A stretch of 64,000 bases of DNA from IMG/VR virus record IMGVR_UViG_3300045974_000166, positions 62,001 through 126,000 of that record. The stretch is one strand, 5' to 3'. Position 1 is the stretch's first letter. Every line of letters begins with the position of its first letter. Below are positions 9,579 through 19,797 of the stretch, piece after piece. Origin of the DNA: a virus. The notes beneath the pieces were generated by a model that saw only the letters and a program-made list of their open reading frames with translations, searched no databases and was not told the origin of the DNA. Made by a program: the position numbers and the translations under genes.

Positions 9579-10043
9579 ATGATTAATGACTCACTAAAAC
9601 CAACCGGCGAACTTCTAATTGTTCTTCGTGGCCCAGACGGCAAGATTAAAGAACAAAAGACCGTTCCTAACTTGATCGTCACCACTGGCAAAAATGCAAT
9701 TGCTTCACGTCTTGCTGGTGTTACTACCGGTGTGATGACTCACATGGCTCTCGGCACTAGTGCCGTGGCTGCTGATGTAGCACAAGCTAGCCTTGGCGTG
9801 TCAGAATTCACAGGCGGTTCTAATGTGCGTGCCGCTCTATCTGTTTCTGGTGGTTCTGTTTCTGGCAACCAGGTTACTTTCACTGCTACTTTTGCCGCTG
9901 GCAACTGTACTGGCGCTGTGACTGAAGCAGGTATTTTTAACGCCTCGACTGCCGGTATAATGTTAGCTCGTACAACATTTTTGCCAGTCAACAAAGATGC
10001 TTTGGACACGCTGACTATCTCTTGGATCGTGACTGTATCGTAA
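9579..10043 (+). CDS. Small virion structural protein, tail-associated family
   Basis: The 154-residue product begins with a strand pair (GELLIVLRGPDGKIKEQKTV), followed by NLIVTTGKNAIASRLAG and a conserved MTHMALGTSAVAA segment. It ends in ARTTFLPVNKDALDTLTISWIVTVS. Proteins with this order of motifs are common among tailed phages and are usually annotated as virion or tail-fibre-associated, without a proven role. The codon use is somewhat richer in GC than its neighbours. It sits between gp7-like and gp8-like genes with its own late promoter motif and a good AAGGAT ribosome site, consistent with a protein needed in quantity. The function is unknown beyond a virion component. Confidence 0.6.
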   Translation: MINDSLKPTGELLIVLRGPDGKIKEQKTVPNLIVTTGKNAIASRLAGVTTGVMTHMALGTSAVAADVAQASLGVSEFTGGSNVRAALSVSGGSVSGNQVTFTATFAAGNCTGAVTEAGIFNASTAGIMLARTTFLPVNKDALDTLTISWIVTVS

Positions 10044-10049
10044 TATAAA

Positions 10050-12140
10050 ATGTCTAATTCAATCAGAGCCGGCCTCCATTTTAGCGTCGCTGATACTATT
10101 CTCAAAGAGATTCAGTATCAGCGCTCTAACTATTTTTTCTTCCTTGGAAAGATTGACAAATGGAATGTAGATGATGTCTATGTTGACGCCAATCTGATTA
10201 ATTCTGATTATGAAAATAGTAATATTAGAACTAACATTCTATACATCAACAAGGTTTCTCCTACTGATGTGTCATTAGTTACGAAAAGAACACTTTGGAC
10301 TGCATCTACAGTTTATGATCAGTACGATCATACTAAAGATCTAAACACACTAACGTTCTTTGTAGTGACAGATGACTATAATGTTTACAAATGTCTTTCA
10401 AACAACAATAACGTTCCTTCTACTGTTAAACCGGTAGGAAAACCAACAATTCCTTTAAAACTTGCCGATGGATATATCTGGAAGTATATGTATGCAATTC
10501 CTTCTTTCAAGAAGTCGAAGTTCATGTCATATTCCTACATCCCTGTCCAAACTGCACTTTCTGATAGTTTTTATAACAACGGTTCCGTTGATGATGTAAT
10601 TGTCGAATATGGTGGTTCGGGTTATTCAGATACACCAAATGTGACAATCAGTTTAGCAGGTGCAGTTACCACAGGATCCGGAGCTACTGGCCACGTCACG
10701 GTTGATTCTTCTGGCCGTATTACTGGGATAGTAATAGACACAGGTGGTTCTGGATATACAGCGGGTGTTAGTCTTTCTGTTACTACTCTATCTGGAGCTG
10801 GTGCAGAACTTACACCTATCATTGCTGCTGGTGTTGTGACCGGAGCTAATATAGTTAGTGCTGGAATTTCTTATCAAAACGGAAATGTGATAAACTTTTC
10901 TCTTGGTGGTGCAATTTTAGTAGCAGGTGTGTCTCAAAGAATCTATGATGGTAGTTTAGCTTTTGTTTCTGGCGGCAGTATTACTAAGGTAACAATCGTT
11001 AATCCGGGTATTGGGTATGCTGTTGCACCAACACTCACGGTTGTTTCCGCTGATGCCTCAGGTACTGGAAAATATGGAGCTGGTTCTGCGTTACTTTCAT
11101 CTGTTGTATATCAAGGGAAAATTGTTCAGGTAAACATACTTGATTCTGGTATAAACTATGCTAATGGTATCGGCACCAATATTTCTGTATTTGGTGACGG
11201 TACTGGTGCTAAATTCACACCTGTTATCTATAACGGCTCTATTGTAGATGTGGTCGTAGATAATCCAGGCAAAGATTACTCAGAAGTTATAGTTTCAATC
11301 TCTGGTTCTACAGTAAATCCTGCTAAAATTACTCCCGTGTTGGCTTCATCTGACTTTTCTTCCGATCAATATATTATTGAACAGACTTCTGTTGCTGGTG
11401 CAATTTATGCAATTGTAATAACAAATCAGGGTACAAATTATACGGCCAATGCAGCTGTGAATGTTGTAGGTGATGGTACCGGAGCAATAGCTATACCAAC
11501 TGTGATAGATGGCAAAATTACTAAAATTACAATGACCAGCTATGGTCAAGACTATACTTATGCTAGTATTAGTATTACCGATGCTCTTCGTGCAGTTAAC
11601 ATAACCAATATAGATTTAGTATCATATGCTGTGATATCTCCAAAATATGGCCATGGTAGAGATGCGGTTCGCGAACTTAGTTCTTCTACAATTGCATTTA
11701 CGAATGTGATTAAGAAAGACCCATCTATTATTGATCTAGCTCAGGATTATAGATATTTTGGTCTTATAAAAAATCCAAAAAATATTCTTACTGGTGAGAT
11801 GATACGAGTTCAAAATAATGTTATAGCCCACTATGTTACCTTCACATCACATACTGGGTTGGTGATTGATGAAGTTCTTCTTAAGGCTGGTGCTAAATAC
11901 CGTGTTGTAAGTATTACAAATAATGATGTTGTTTTGCAACCGCTTGGTTCTGGATATATGACTTCAGCCGGTACCTACGTTGCAGAAACTAATTCTTCAA
12001 GAACTTATACAACTAGTGCAGTTTCTTATACTCCGGTCGTTGATAAATATTCTGGTGACTTACTCTTTGCCTCAGCAGAAAATCAATTTACATTTACAGC
12101 TGACCAGACATTCGTTATCAAAACTTTCCTAACAGTTTAA
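10050..12140 (+). CDS. 8: Baseplate wedge gp8-like protein with inserted beta repeats
   Basis: Residues 1-180 resemble T4 gp8, with WTASTVYDQYDHTKDL, FNVYKCL-like VYKCLSNNNNVPSTVKP and ADGYIWKYMYAIP. Residues about 560-640 resemble the other gp8 part (YGHGRDAVREL). Between them, residues about 185-530 hold about seven divergent copies of a repeat whose signature is a GGSGYxxxP turn, a GDGTGAKFTPVI strand and a following xGSIVDVVVDNPG strand. T4 gp8 is only 334 residues and lacks this insert; longer gp8 proteins with such repeats are known from aquatic T4-like phages. gp8 is a peripheral wedge dimer near gp7 and gp10. The insert probably makes an elongated beta structure on the baseplate edge. 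Confidence 0.8.
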   Translation: MSNSIRAGLHFSVADTILKEIQYQRSNYFFFLGKIDKWNVDDVYVDANLINSDYENSNIRTNILYINKVSPTDVSLVTKRTLWTASTVYDQYDHTKDLNTLTFFVVTDDYNVYKCLSNNNNVPSTVKPVGKPTIPLKLADGYIWKYMYAIPSFKKSKFMSYSYIPVQTALSDSFYNNGSVDDVIVEYGGSGYSDTPNVTISLAGAVTTGSGATGHVTVDSSGRITGIVIDTGGSGYTAGVSLSVTTLSGAGAELTPIIAAGVVTGANIVSAGISYQNGNVINFSLGGAILVAGVSQRIYDGSLAFVSGGSITKVTIVNPGIGYAVAPTLTVVSADASGTGKYGAGSALLSSVVYQGKIVQVNILDSGINYANGIGTNISVFGDGTGAKFTPVIYNGSIVDVVVDNPGKDYSEVIVSISGSTVNPAKITPVLASSDFSSDQYIIEQTSVAGAIYAIVITNQGTNYTANAAVNVVGDGTGAIAIPTVIDGKITKITMTSYGQDYTYASISITDALRAVNITNIDLVSYAVISPKYGHGRDAVRELSSSTIAFTNVIKKDPSIIDLAQDYRYFGLIKNPKNILTGEMIRVQNNVIAHYVTFTSHTGLVIDEVLLKAGAKYRVVSITNNDVVLQPLGSGYMTSAGTYVAETNSSRTYTTSAVSYTPVVDKYSGDLLFASAENQFTFTADQTFVIKTFLTV

Positions 12141-12155
12141 ACACGGTTACCAATT

Positions 12156-15100
12156 ATGCCTACAAATTTATCCGCAGCACCTTACTACGATGACTACAAT
12201 CCAGCATCTGACTACCATCAGATTCTGTTTAAACCTGGTGTGTCTGTTCAGGCTCGTGAACTTACTCAAATGCAAAGCATTACAAGAAATCAGATTGCAG
12301 CATTTGGTGGTCACGTTTTTAAACATGGTTCAGTTGTCGTACCAGGTAATGTCACAACAGATTTTGAAGTCTCATATGTAAAGTTAACTATTGTAAACTT
12401 TGACGTTACTAGATTAGTAGGTAGTAAGCTTACTGGCCAAACTTCTGGTCTTACTGCATATGTTAAATTTGCTGTGAATGCGGTAGCGACCGATCCTGCA
12501 ACTATTTTTGTGACATACTATAATGTTGGTACCAATGGTGAACGTGTATTCACAGAAGGTGAAACTATCACAGACAATGTTAACAATTTTGTTGTATGGA
12601 CAAAACTTGTGTCAGACACTACGGAGTCTAGAGGACAATCTGTTCTTGCTTCTGTTAATAAAGGAACATTCTTCGTTAATGGTACTTTTGCTAATGTATC
12701 ACCACAGACGGTAGTATACTCAAAATATTCTGGTATTCCATCTGGTTCTGCATTGTTGAAGATTACTGAATCCATTGTTGATTCGAATACTGACCCAACA
12801 TTACTAGATCCAGCACAAGGTTCTTATAACTATGCTGCACCCGGCGCAGATCGTCTTAAAATTACCCTTACATTAGTAACACTTCCACTTGGTGCTACTT
12901 TTGGCGAAGATTATATTGAACTTATGCGGTATGACAATGGAGAACTTTTAGAACTTCTTCGGTATTCTAAGTACTCAGAACTAGAAAAGAATCTTGCACG
13001 TAGAACATATGAGCAATCTGGTGACTATATTACATCTGGCCTAGATATATCGGTGCGTGAACACCTTAAGAAAACTGTTAATGGTGGCAAATATGATGCA
13101 CCTACAGGTGATGCATCAAAATTCATTGTAGATGTTTCTGCTGGTAAAGCATATGTTAACGGATATGAGTGCGAAGTATTTTCTAAACGTGAAGTCGTGG
13201 TTGATAAGGCACGTTCTGCCGATCATATCAAAACATCTACCGCTAATTTAGTACCATCATTTGGCCAATATGTCCTGATTACGGATTTAGCTGGACTTCC
13301 AGTTTTCTCTACTCAAGAAACTATTACGTTCTATGATAATACTACTGCTGGTACCGTGATCGGTACGGCTTCTGCTCTAGCCGTAGATTATAATCAGACT
13401 GCCGGTGCAAATGAAACTTCTTCTATCTATACACTATTCATTTCAAATGTAGTATTGCAACCAGCTAAGTCTTTAGTTGATGTTGCTCGATGCACCTATA
13501 CTGCTGGTTCTTCAAAGGTTGTGCAAAAGATTAATATTGCTTCATCATCAGCAGTTGATTTTGTATTGGGTGAACTTGTCTCTGCTGGTGCTACTGGCCG
13601 ATCTGCAACCGTTCGTAAATACAACCGATACACTGGTGAACTGTTTGTGATCAAGAATGGTGCAAATACTGTACCAATTATCAATGATTTTCTTACTGCA
13701 GTATCTACTTCTTCTGGTAAAATTTTGTCTATTGATGCTATATTTAAGAATTCAACTGACAATCTTATCATTCAACTTCCAAAGAAATCTGTTAATGCAG
13801 TTAAGAATAGTGCAAATGCAGTTGATACTACATATAAACTTTACTATAATACCACCGTAACATGTGTCGCTGGCAATGCATCATTCTCTGTGACTGGTAT
13901 GACTATTGATCCAAAAGAACAAGGCAACTTCATGGTCGTTGGTGCTACACAGGTTTATCCGATCTCTGTTGCAACAGTAACAACCGACGGTTTAACCGTT
14001 AACATTACTGGTATTACTCCTACAACAGCAGTTCTGCAAATTACATGTGCCGCTACGAAAACTCTTACTGGTTCTACTCCAAAGACAAAATCTAAGAGCA
14101 CTTCTACCGCCGAAGTATTTACTCTAACTTCTGGGTTTGGCCAACTAAAATATGCCGATGGTATTAGATTAATTTCTGTTATTTCATCCGTTGACGGTAA
14201 TGTCACTTCTCGGTTTATGTTCGACAACGGCCAGCGCGACTATGTATATGGTCGTTCAGCCGTAGTATTAATTTCTGGAACTGCTCCTACAGGAACTCTA
14301 ACAGCAACATATGATTACTTTGCTCATAATGCTGGTTCTGGTGATCACTTCACTGTTGACTCATATGTCTCATCTGGCCTCGTAGATTATTTTGAATCAT
14401 CACTTTTATACTACACTAGCAAATCTGGTGGAACTAAATATGATCTAAGAAACTGCTTAGACTTTCGTCCACGTGAAGGTGTGGCCGGAGGTATTACTGG
14501 TGTGTCTTCTCTTACAAATTATCTACCACAGGTTGACTCTAGAATTACTACATCTGTACAAAGTTATGTAGGTCGCTATGATGTTGTTGTAATTGATAAA
14601 GCTTCAAAAATTAGTACTCTTACTGGTGTACCTTCGGAAACACCTTATGTGCCAAAGATCAATTCTGAGATCATTTCTCTTGGAACTATCTACGTACCAC
14701 CATATACTTACTCTGTCAACGATATGAGATTGTCAAAGTCTAATAATTCTACTTATAGAATGAAAGACATCTTTGGTATCGAAAACCGAATTGCTAATCT
14801 TGAAGATTATGTGACGATTAATGCAACAGAAGCATCAATCATCAATTATGATGTTATCGATGCACAAACTGGTTTATCTAGATATAAGTCTGGTTATTTA
14901 GTTGACACTTTTGACAATCCAGACATCATTTCAGATATTTTGGGTAGTCAGTTTACTATCACTTATTTTTCTGGCAATATTATTCCACAATTTGAAGTAT
15001 ACGAAACTCCGCTTGTGACTTCTTCTGCTGGTACTTTGTCTATTACAAATAATGTAGTGATGCTACCCTTTACAGAGATTGTCTTTGCCAAACAACCAAT

Positions 15101-16037
15101 GTCATCTAAGATTACTAACATCAATCCGTTTTCTGTATTTTCGTGGCACGGTATTATGAGTATCCAACCAAAATCTGATTCGTGGGAAGAAATTCAAAAT
15201 TTACCTACGGTGTTGAATACTCACAACCAAGTGTTAAACAATACGGTTGTTAACATTACTACAGAAACTATAAATGTTAGTCGGCCATGGGATTGGGTGC
15301 CACCTTCTGGTGCTTTAGTTTCTTATGCTGCTGCACCAACACCTGTTGTTGCTCCACCGGCTTCTGGCGGGGGTGGGGGTGGATGTTTTACTGGTGAAAC
15401 ATTAGTTACTATGGCAAATGGTAAAAAGAAAGCAATCTCGGAAATCGTTGTGGGTGATCTTGTTAAGGGCACAACTAAGGATGCATTCAATGAAGTTCTA
15501 TATGTGGAATCTCTTGAGAACAACATGTGGAATCTTTACTCTCCAAACGAGACATTCATTCCATTTGCTACTATCAACCATCCATTCTACATCAATGGCG
15601 TTCTAACTCTACCAAAAGAATTGATGGGCAAGATTAACTATTCTTGGCTTGGCAATATCCAGTATGAAGCATTTGGCAATGTACAAGAACTTAATAAGTC
15701 TAGATGCCGTGTATACAATCTTTGGTTAGATGGTGACGGCACTTACCTTGTAAATGGACTTCCAACAACTTCGATTTTGTTAGACACAAAATTCCTAAGA
15801 AACATAATTAAATATGAGCATGTAACTCATGATCAATGTATGGAAATTATTAATGCCGTTCAATCGGATATTAATTTGCTAAATGGATCTTATGCAGTTT
15901 CTAGAATTTTAGGAAAACTAAATTTAAGATTCATAGATCGTACAGTTGCATGCACATTCAATGACGGAAAAATATCTAAGAAAATATTGTTTGGTTTCTT
16001 AAAAATCGTCGGTTCTCTAGTTATAAAGAAAAAATAA
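12156..16037 (+). CDS. DUF4815-type baseplate protein ending in a Hint (intein-like) domain
   Basis: The 1293-residue chain starts with YYDDYNPASDYHQILFKPG and VQARELTQMQSITRNQI, the typical opening of the long DUF4815 baseplate/fibre-network proteins of aquatic T4-like phages. A LDFRPREG segment lies near residue 770. After a Pro/Ala linker and a run of six glycines at residues 1071-1076 comes C1077 and a Hint domain (see the separate entry). About 95 residues follow, ending in a Lys-rich tail. In related phages, as I remember them, the DUF4815 part continues into sequence that here is the next gene, which starts directly after this stop. The baseplate role is inferred from neighbours. The Hint domain is clear by motif. 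Confidence 0.75.
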   Translation: MPTNLSAAPYYDDYNPASDYHQILFKPGVSVQARELTQMQSITRNQIAAFGGHVFKHGSVVVPGNVTTDFEVSYVKLTIVNFDVTRLVGSKLTGQTSGLTAYVKFAVNAVATDPATIFVTYYNVGTNGERVFTEGETITDNVNNFVVWTKLVSDTTESRGQSVLASVNKGTFFVNGTFANVSPQTVVYSKYSGIPSGSALLKITESIVDSNTDPTLLDPAQGSYNYAAPGADRLKITLTLVTLPLGATFGEDYIELMRYDNGELLELLRYSKYSELEKNLARRTYEQSGDYITSGLDISVREHLKKTVNGGKYDAPTGDASKFIVDVSAGKAYVNGYECEVFSKREVVVDKARSADHIKTSTANLVPSFGQYVLITDLAGLPVFSTQETITFYDNTTAGTVIGTASALAVDYNQTAGANETSSIYTLFISNVVLQPAKSLVDVARCTYTAGSSKVVQKINIASSSAVDFVLGELVSAGATGRSATVRKYNRYTGELFVIKNGANTVPIINDFLTAVSTSSGKILSIDAIFKNSTDNLIIQLPKKSVNAVKNSANAVDTTYKLYYNTTVTCVAGNASFSVTGMTIDPKEQGNFMVVGATQVYPISVATVTTDGLTVNITGITPTTAVLQITCAATKTLTGSTPKTKSKSTSTAEVFTLTSGFGQLKYADGIRLISVISSVDGNVTSRFMFDNGQRDYVYGRSAVVLISGTAPTGTLTATYDYFAHNAGSGDHFTVDSYVSSGLVDYFESSLLYYTSKSGGTKYDLRNCLDFRPREGVAGGITGVSSLTNYLPQVDSRITTSVQSYVGRYDVVVIDKASKISTLTGVPSETPYVPKINSEIISLGTIYVPPYTYSVNDMRLSKSNNSTYRMKDIFGIENRIANLEDYVTINATEASIINYDVIDAQTGLSRYKSGYLVDTFDNPDIISDILGSQFTITYFSGNIIPQFEVYETPLVTSSAGTLSITNNVVMLPFTEIVFAKQPMSSKITNINPFSVFSWHGIMSIQPKSDSWEEIQNLPTVLNTHNQVLNNTVVNITTETINVSRPWDWVPPSGALVSYAAAPTPVVAPPASGGGGGGCFTGETLVTMANGKKKAISEIVVGDLVKGTTKDAFNEVLYVESLENNMWNLYSPNETFIPFATINHPFYINGVLTLPKELMGKINYSWLGNIQYEAFGNVQELNKSRCRVYNLWLDGDGTYLVNGLPTTSILLDTKFLRNIIKYEHVTHDQCMEIINAVQSDINLLNGSYAVSRILGKLNLRFIDRTVACTFNDGKISKKILFGFLKIVGSLVIKKK
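15384..15770 (+). other. Hint domain (intein/hedgehog-type autoprocessing module) coding segment
   Basis: Coding residues 1077 to about 1205 of the 12156-16037 gene. Block A is CFTGETLVTMANGKKK then ISEIVVGDLVKG. The block B TxxH is T1139-I-N-H1142, followed by PFYING. Block F is VYNLWLDGDGTYLVNG. The residue before C1077 is glycine, as expected for an N-to-S acyl shift. The block G His-Asn pair and a +1 nucleophile are absent, so protein splicing is not expected. N-terminal cleavage or transfer through a thioester at G1076 is possible. Confidence 0.8.
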
Positions 16038-18308
16038 ATGGCTACATCATTACTAAGCACTTATGGCACTACTCAATCTATTAGTAGAACTGATCTAGTT
16101 GGTCTAACATCTGTTTCTTTCATCAGACCACAAAGAATTAGTTTCTCTGTTTCTGGTACAAAACCAAATACAAGACTTTATGCATTTTTTGATGGTCAGG
16201 TAGTCTCACAATATGTAGCACAGACAGGCAAAAACAAGGGTGACCCAATCATTGCTGATAGCGCTGGCAGTGTCACTGGTTACTTTGATGTCCCACCTGT
16301 CACTTTTAACACTGGTGTTCGGACATTTTTGCTTCAAGATGATCCAGTATATTCTACTACGGTTATACCTGGAAATTCTGTGGGTACTGCCCAGGCTAAT
16401 TTTTCGGCCGCTGGTATTCTTAAGACATTCCAACAAACAACAGATGTTACAAATACTACGTTTAATACATTTAAACAAGATATTACTAAAACTGTAACAA
16501 ACAACATCATTGCAGCCAAACCTGTTCCTCCGCCAGCTCCCGCACCAGTTGTATCTACATGGTCCGGCGGAAATGACGGTGGAGGAGGTGGGGGAGATCC
16601 TCTCGCCCAGACATTTTTTACATATGGTGTAAAGGGTGGTTGTTTTATTACTGCTATTTCTGTGTTCTTTCAAAGTAAAGATGCATCTTTACCTATTACG
16701 TTACAGATTAGAAATACTAACAATGGTTATCCAACGGATTCTTTAATTTCGGAGTATGCTTCTAAAACATTGTCACCAGTTTCAATATTCACTTCTAACG
16801 ATTCAAGCCTAGAGACTAAGTTCGCATTTGATAGACCAATTTATCTTCAGGAAAATCAAGAATTCTGTTTTGTTTTGATGGCAAATTCTAACGGCTACAA
16901 TGTTTGGACTTCAGAATTTAGTAAAGTGTCAGTAGAAACAGGCAAGACAATTTTTGAACAGCCTTATGTTGGTACAATGTTCAAATCAGAAAATAATTCT
17001 ACTTGGACTGCTGAACAAGCTGAAGATATTAAGTTTACAATCTATCGTGCATCTTTTAATACTGCACCACGTGAATACACATTTAAAGCTAATGCACCTA
17101 CTATACTAGTGCCTGGTTATAATTTCTCTACTACATCTGGTGTCAGCCCAATAATCACTGCATCTTTTGACACACAGCACGGTCATAAAACTGGTGACAA
17201 AATTGTTCTTGCAACTCTTACGGGTGCAACATATAGAGGTATGACTGCTGCTACACTTGGTGTAAATACTGGTTTTTCTGTGACAGTTATAGATGATTAT
17301 TCTCTCACTTTTACAGCAACTGGTTGTACATCAACATCTGCCGGTCTTTTGTCGGCATCAGGAATTCTAAATCAGATTTCTGTAATTGCCCCCGGTACAG
17401 GTTATACAGCTTCTCCTTCAATTGTAGTTTCTGGTGGTGGAGCTTCTGTACAAGCTACTGCTCATGCAGTTGTAGTTTCTGGTAAGGTAGCTTCTGTTAT
17501 CATTGATACGGTTGGTACAGGATATACTTCTAAACCATCTGTTGCTATTACGGATGGTTCTGGGTCTGGTTGTATACTTGATGCAGTGTCAGAAGCAATT
17601 TTTGTAGTTTCTCTGAACAAACAATATCAAAATTTGCTGCCTGTTGTCGATACATTTATTCCACAATCTACAACAGTTGATTGCACTATAAAAACTATGA
17701 CGTCAGATTACATTCAGGGCATACATGAATTGTCGTCTCTTACCGTTCCTCGTCAATTGGTTAAGAATGCAGTTTTACTTAATTCTGGAACTGAAACTGT
17801 TGTTTCGTCTGGTGTGAATTCTACCGAAATTAAAATGACATTTTCTACGGATAATGCTAATGTTTCTCCAATGTTAGATTTAGCTAATAAACCTAGACTT
17901 CGGGTACATAATTTTATTGTAAATAACTCTTCAAATGCAGCATCAGAAACCTCTGCCACAACAGGTACAGCCCAGTCTAAATACATCTCTAAAATTGTAA
18001 AGATCGACACACCTTCTAAAGGTGCCAAGATATTTGTATCTGGTGCTTCAATTAAACAGACATCGTTTGATGTCTTTATTCGTACTTCGATAGGTAGTGA
18101 TAACCATACTCTGCTTGCTTGGACTCCAATGAACTGTGACATTCTTCGTAATGTTTCAAGTACATGGGATGAATACAGAGACTATGAATTTTACATCGAA
18201 AATCTTGCTATATTTGATACGTACGATATTAAGATAGTTTTGTACTCAGATGTTAAATACTTATTCCCAAAGATAGATAATTACCGTGTGATTATCCTAG
18301 CATCATAA
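16038..18308 (+). CDS. Baseplate/fibre-network structural protein (DUF4815 C-terminal-type)
   Basis: The 756-residue product begins immediately after the previous stop codon. Residues 25-60 hold FIRPQRISFSVSGTKPN and RLYAFFDGQVV. At about 185 a second poly-glycine run precedes DPLAQTFF, then FITAISVFFQSKDASLPITLQIRNT and a YLQENQEFCFVLMANSNGYNVW segment. In several aquatic T4-like phages these motifs occur downstream of DUF4815 in one long protein, so this looks like the detached second half. Residues about 450-530 carry two beta repeats (GTGYTASPSIVV, GTGYTSKPSVAI) like those in the gp8-like protein. A virion role is likely; the exact place on the baseplate is unknown. Confidence 0.65.
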   Translation: MATSLLSTYGTTQSISRTDLVGLTSVSFIRPQRISFSVSGTKPNTRLYAFFDGQVVSQYVAQTGKNKGDPIIADSAGSVTGYFDVPPVTFNTGVRTFLLQDDPVYSTTVIPGNSVGTAQANFSAAGILKTFQQTTDVTNTTFNTFKQDITKTVTNNIIAAKPVPPPAPAPVVSTWSGGNDGGGGGGDPLAQTFFTYGVKGGCFITAISVFFQSKDASLPITLQIRNTNNGYPTDSLISEYASKTLSPVSIFTSNDSSLETKFAFDRPIYLQENQEFCFVLMANSNGYNVWTSEFSKVSVETGKTIFEQPYVGTMFKSENNSTWTAEQAEDIKFTIYRASFNTAPREYTFKANAPTILVPGYNFSTTSGVSPIITASFDTQHGHKTGDKIVLATLTGATYRGMTAATLGVNTGFSVTVIDDYSLTFTATGCTSTSAGLLSASGILNQISVIAPGTGYTASPSIVVSGGGASVQATAHAVVVSGKVASVIIDTVGTGYTSKPSVAITDGSGSGCILDAVSEAIFVVSLNKQYQNLLPVVDTFIPQSTTVDCTIKTMTSDYIQGIHELSSLTVPRQLVKNAVLLNSGTETVVSSGVNSTEIKMTFSTDNANVSPMLDLANKPRLRVHNFIVNNSSNAASETSATTGTAQSKYISKIVKIDTPSKGAKIFVSGASIKQTSFDVFIRTSIGSDNHTLLAWTPMNCDILRNVSSTWDEYRDYEFYIENLAIFDTYDIKIVLYSDVKYLFPKIDNYRVIILAS

Positions 18309-18318
18309 AGATAGAACC

Positions 18319-19797
18319 ATGGCCGCAAACATAATTTATAGAGCTTCAGTAACTCCGGTCGTAGCCTCTGCTACTATTGCAAAAAATTCTGCCCTTTCTA
18401 ATGCAGAAATGGATGGAAACTTAAAAGCAATTGCTAACGAATTGGAAATAAAAGCAAATCTAAATGCACCCACATTTACGGGCACAGTTGTTCTACCAGC
18501 AACTACTTCAATTGGCACCGTATCTTCTGTAGAGTTAGGGTTTTTGGATGGAGTAACTTCTAGTATTCAGACGCAATTGTCATCTAAAGCTTCAATAGCA
18601 AGTCCTACTTTTTCTGGTATTCCAACTGCACCTACTGCCGCACCTGGTACTAGTACCACACAAGTTGCAACAACGGAATTTGTTGCAACTTCTTTTACGG
18701 CAAAAGCACCAGTCGCTTCTCCTGCATTTACAGGTACTGCTACTGCACCTCAATTTATTTCTACTGCTGCCATTGGTACTCCTCCGTTTGCGGTAACTTC
18801 TACTACTGTCGTCACAAATCTAAATGCGGATTTCCTTGACGGTCAATCAGGAGATACTGCTGCAACACCAAGCACAATCGTAATCAGAGATGTTTCTGGT
18901 GGAGCTGCTCTTACAAATCTGAATACTACACTAGCTGATGTTAATACAATTTCCGGAGCTCTTGTATTTAGAAATGCAGGTTCTCTGGGTTACTGTTCAT
19001 CTACAACTGCTATTAAGACTTATCTTGGTGTTCCAACTGGTTCTGGTACTTCTACTGGTAGTAATACTGGTGATCAAACTTCTGTTACAGGTAATGCCGG
19101 CACAGTAACTAACGGTGTCTATACGATTGGAGACCAAACGATAGGTGGTAATAAGACATTCTCTCTTCCAATCGTTGGAACACTATCTGGTACTGCTACT
19201 TACGTTTCTACTACACAACAGACAAATATGATTACTGGTTCTAACACTCCAGTAAACATTGCTCTAGCTAATTCAACTAATAACGGTTCATTCGTCTGCC
19301 GAGCAGCTGGTGCATCTGACGGTAATTCTAATTTAGCAGGTCTAACATTTTGGCATGATTCTTATGCAATCAAGATGGGTGTTCGTGCCGATGGTATGTT
19401 TGGTATTGGTGGTTGGTCTAGAGGCGCATGGTCGTGGTATTCTGATTCTGCTGGCAACTGTGTGGCCTCAGGTAATGTGTCTGGTTATTCAGACCCGAGG
19501 CTTAAAGACAATGTACAACTTATAGCTGATCCATTTGCTCTTATAGATGCTATCAACGGAGTAACATTCACCTGGAATGAACATTCTAAACTCATACAAC
19601 CTAAATGGGGAAAACATGATTATGGTGTCCTATCATCAGAAGTAAAATCTGTGATGCCAGAAATCATTACTCAGTCAATTTCTGATGAAGAAACAGGTGA
19701 GATTTATGATACAGTCGACTACACCAAATTGGTACCAGTTCTTCTAGAAGCAATAAAACTATTGAAAAGAGAAGTTGATCTCTTAAAAGCAAAATGA
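18319..19797 (+). CDS. Tail fibre with C-terminal S74 intramolecular chaperone
   Basis: The 492-residue chain has an N-terminal attachment region (SNAEMDGNLKAI), then fibre repeats of the SPTFSGIPTAPTAAPGT type, and a C-terminal domain from residue 391 with the S74 signature YSDPRLKDN. In this family the serine-aspartate at the start of the domain (S391-D392) is the self-cleavage point: the C-terminal 100 residues trimerise, help the fibre fold and are then cut off. A coiled-coil end (LLEAIKLLKREVDLLKAK) fits the chaperone. The N-terminus closely parallels that of the 21528-24245 fibre, so the two are paralogues. It overlaps the next gene by 4 bases. Confidence 0.85.
   Translation: MAANIIYRASVTPVVASATIAKNSALSNAEMDGNLKAIANELEIKANLNAPTFTGTVVLPATTSIGTVSSVELGFLDGVTSSIQTQLSSKASIASPTFSGIPTAPTAAPGTSTTQVATTEFVATSFTAKAPVASPAFTGTATAPQFISTAAIGTPPFAVTSTTVVTNLNADFLDGQSGDTAATPSTIVIRDVSGGAALTNLNTTLADVNTISGALVFRNAGSLGYCSSTTAIKTYLGVPTGSGTSTGSNTGDQTSVTGNAGTVTNGVYTIGDQTIGGNKTFSLPIVGTLSGTATYVSTTQQTNMITGSNTPVNIALANSTNNGSFVCRAAGASDGNSNLAGLTFWHDSYAIKMGVRADGMFGIGGWSRGAWSWYSDSAGNCVASGNVSGYSDPRLKDNVQLIADPFALIDAINGVTFTWNEHSKLIQPKWGKHDYGVLSSEVKSVMPEIITQSISDEETGEIYDTVDYTKLVPVLLEAIKLLKREVDLLKAK

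Noticed and set aside
15384-15800. A splicing intein in the DUF4815 protein
   Set aside because: There is no C-terminal His-Asn and no following Cys, Ser or Thr extein junction with structural sequence, so only a Hint-type cleavage module is supported.
16206-16673. A 155-codon minus-strand reading frame
   Set aside because: It lies opposite the 16038 structural gene, is Cys/Trp-rich without pattern and has no neighbours on that strand.
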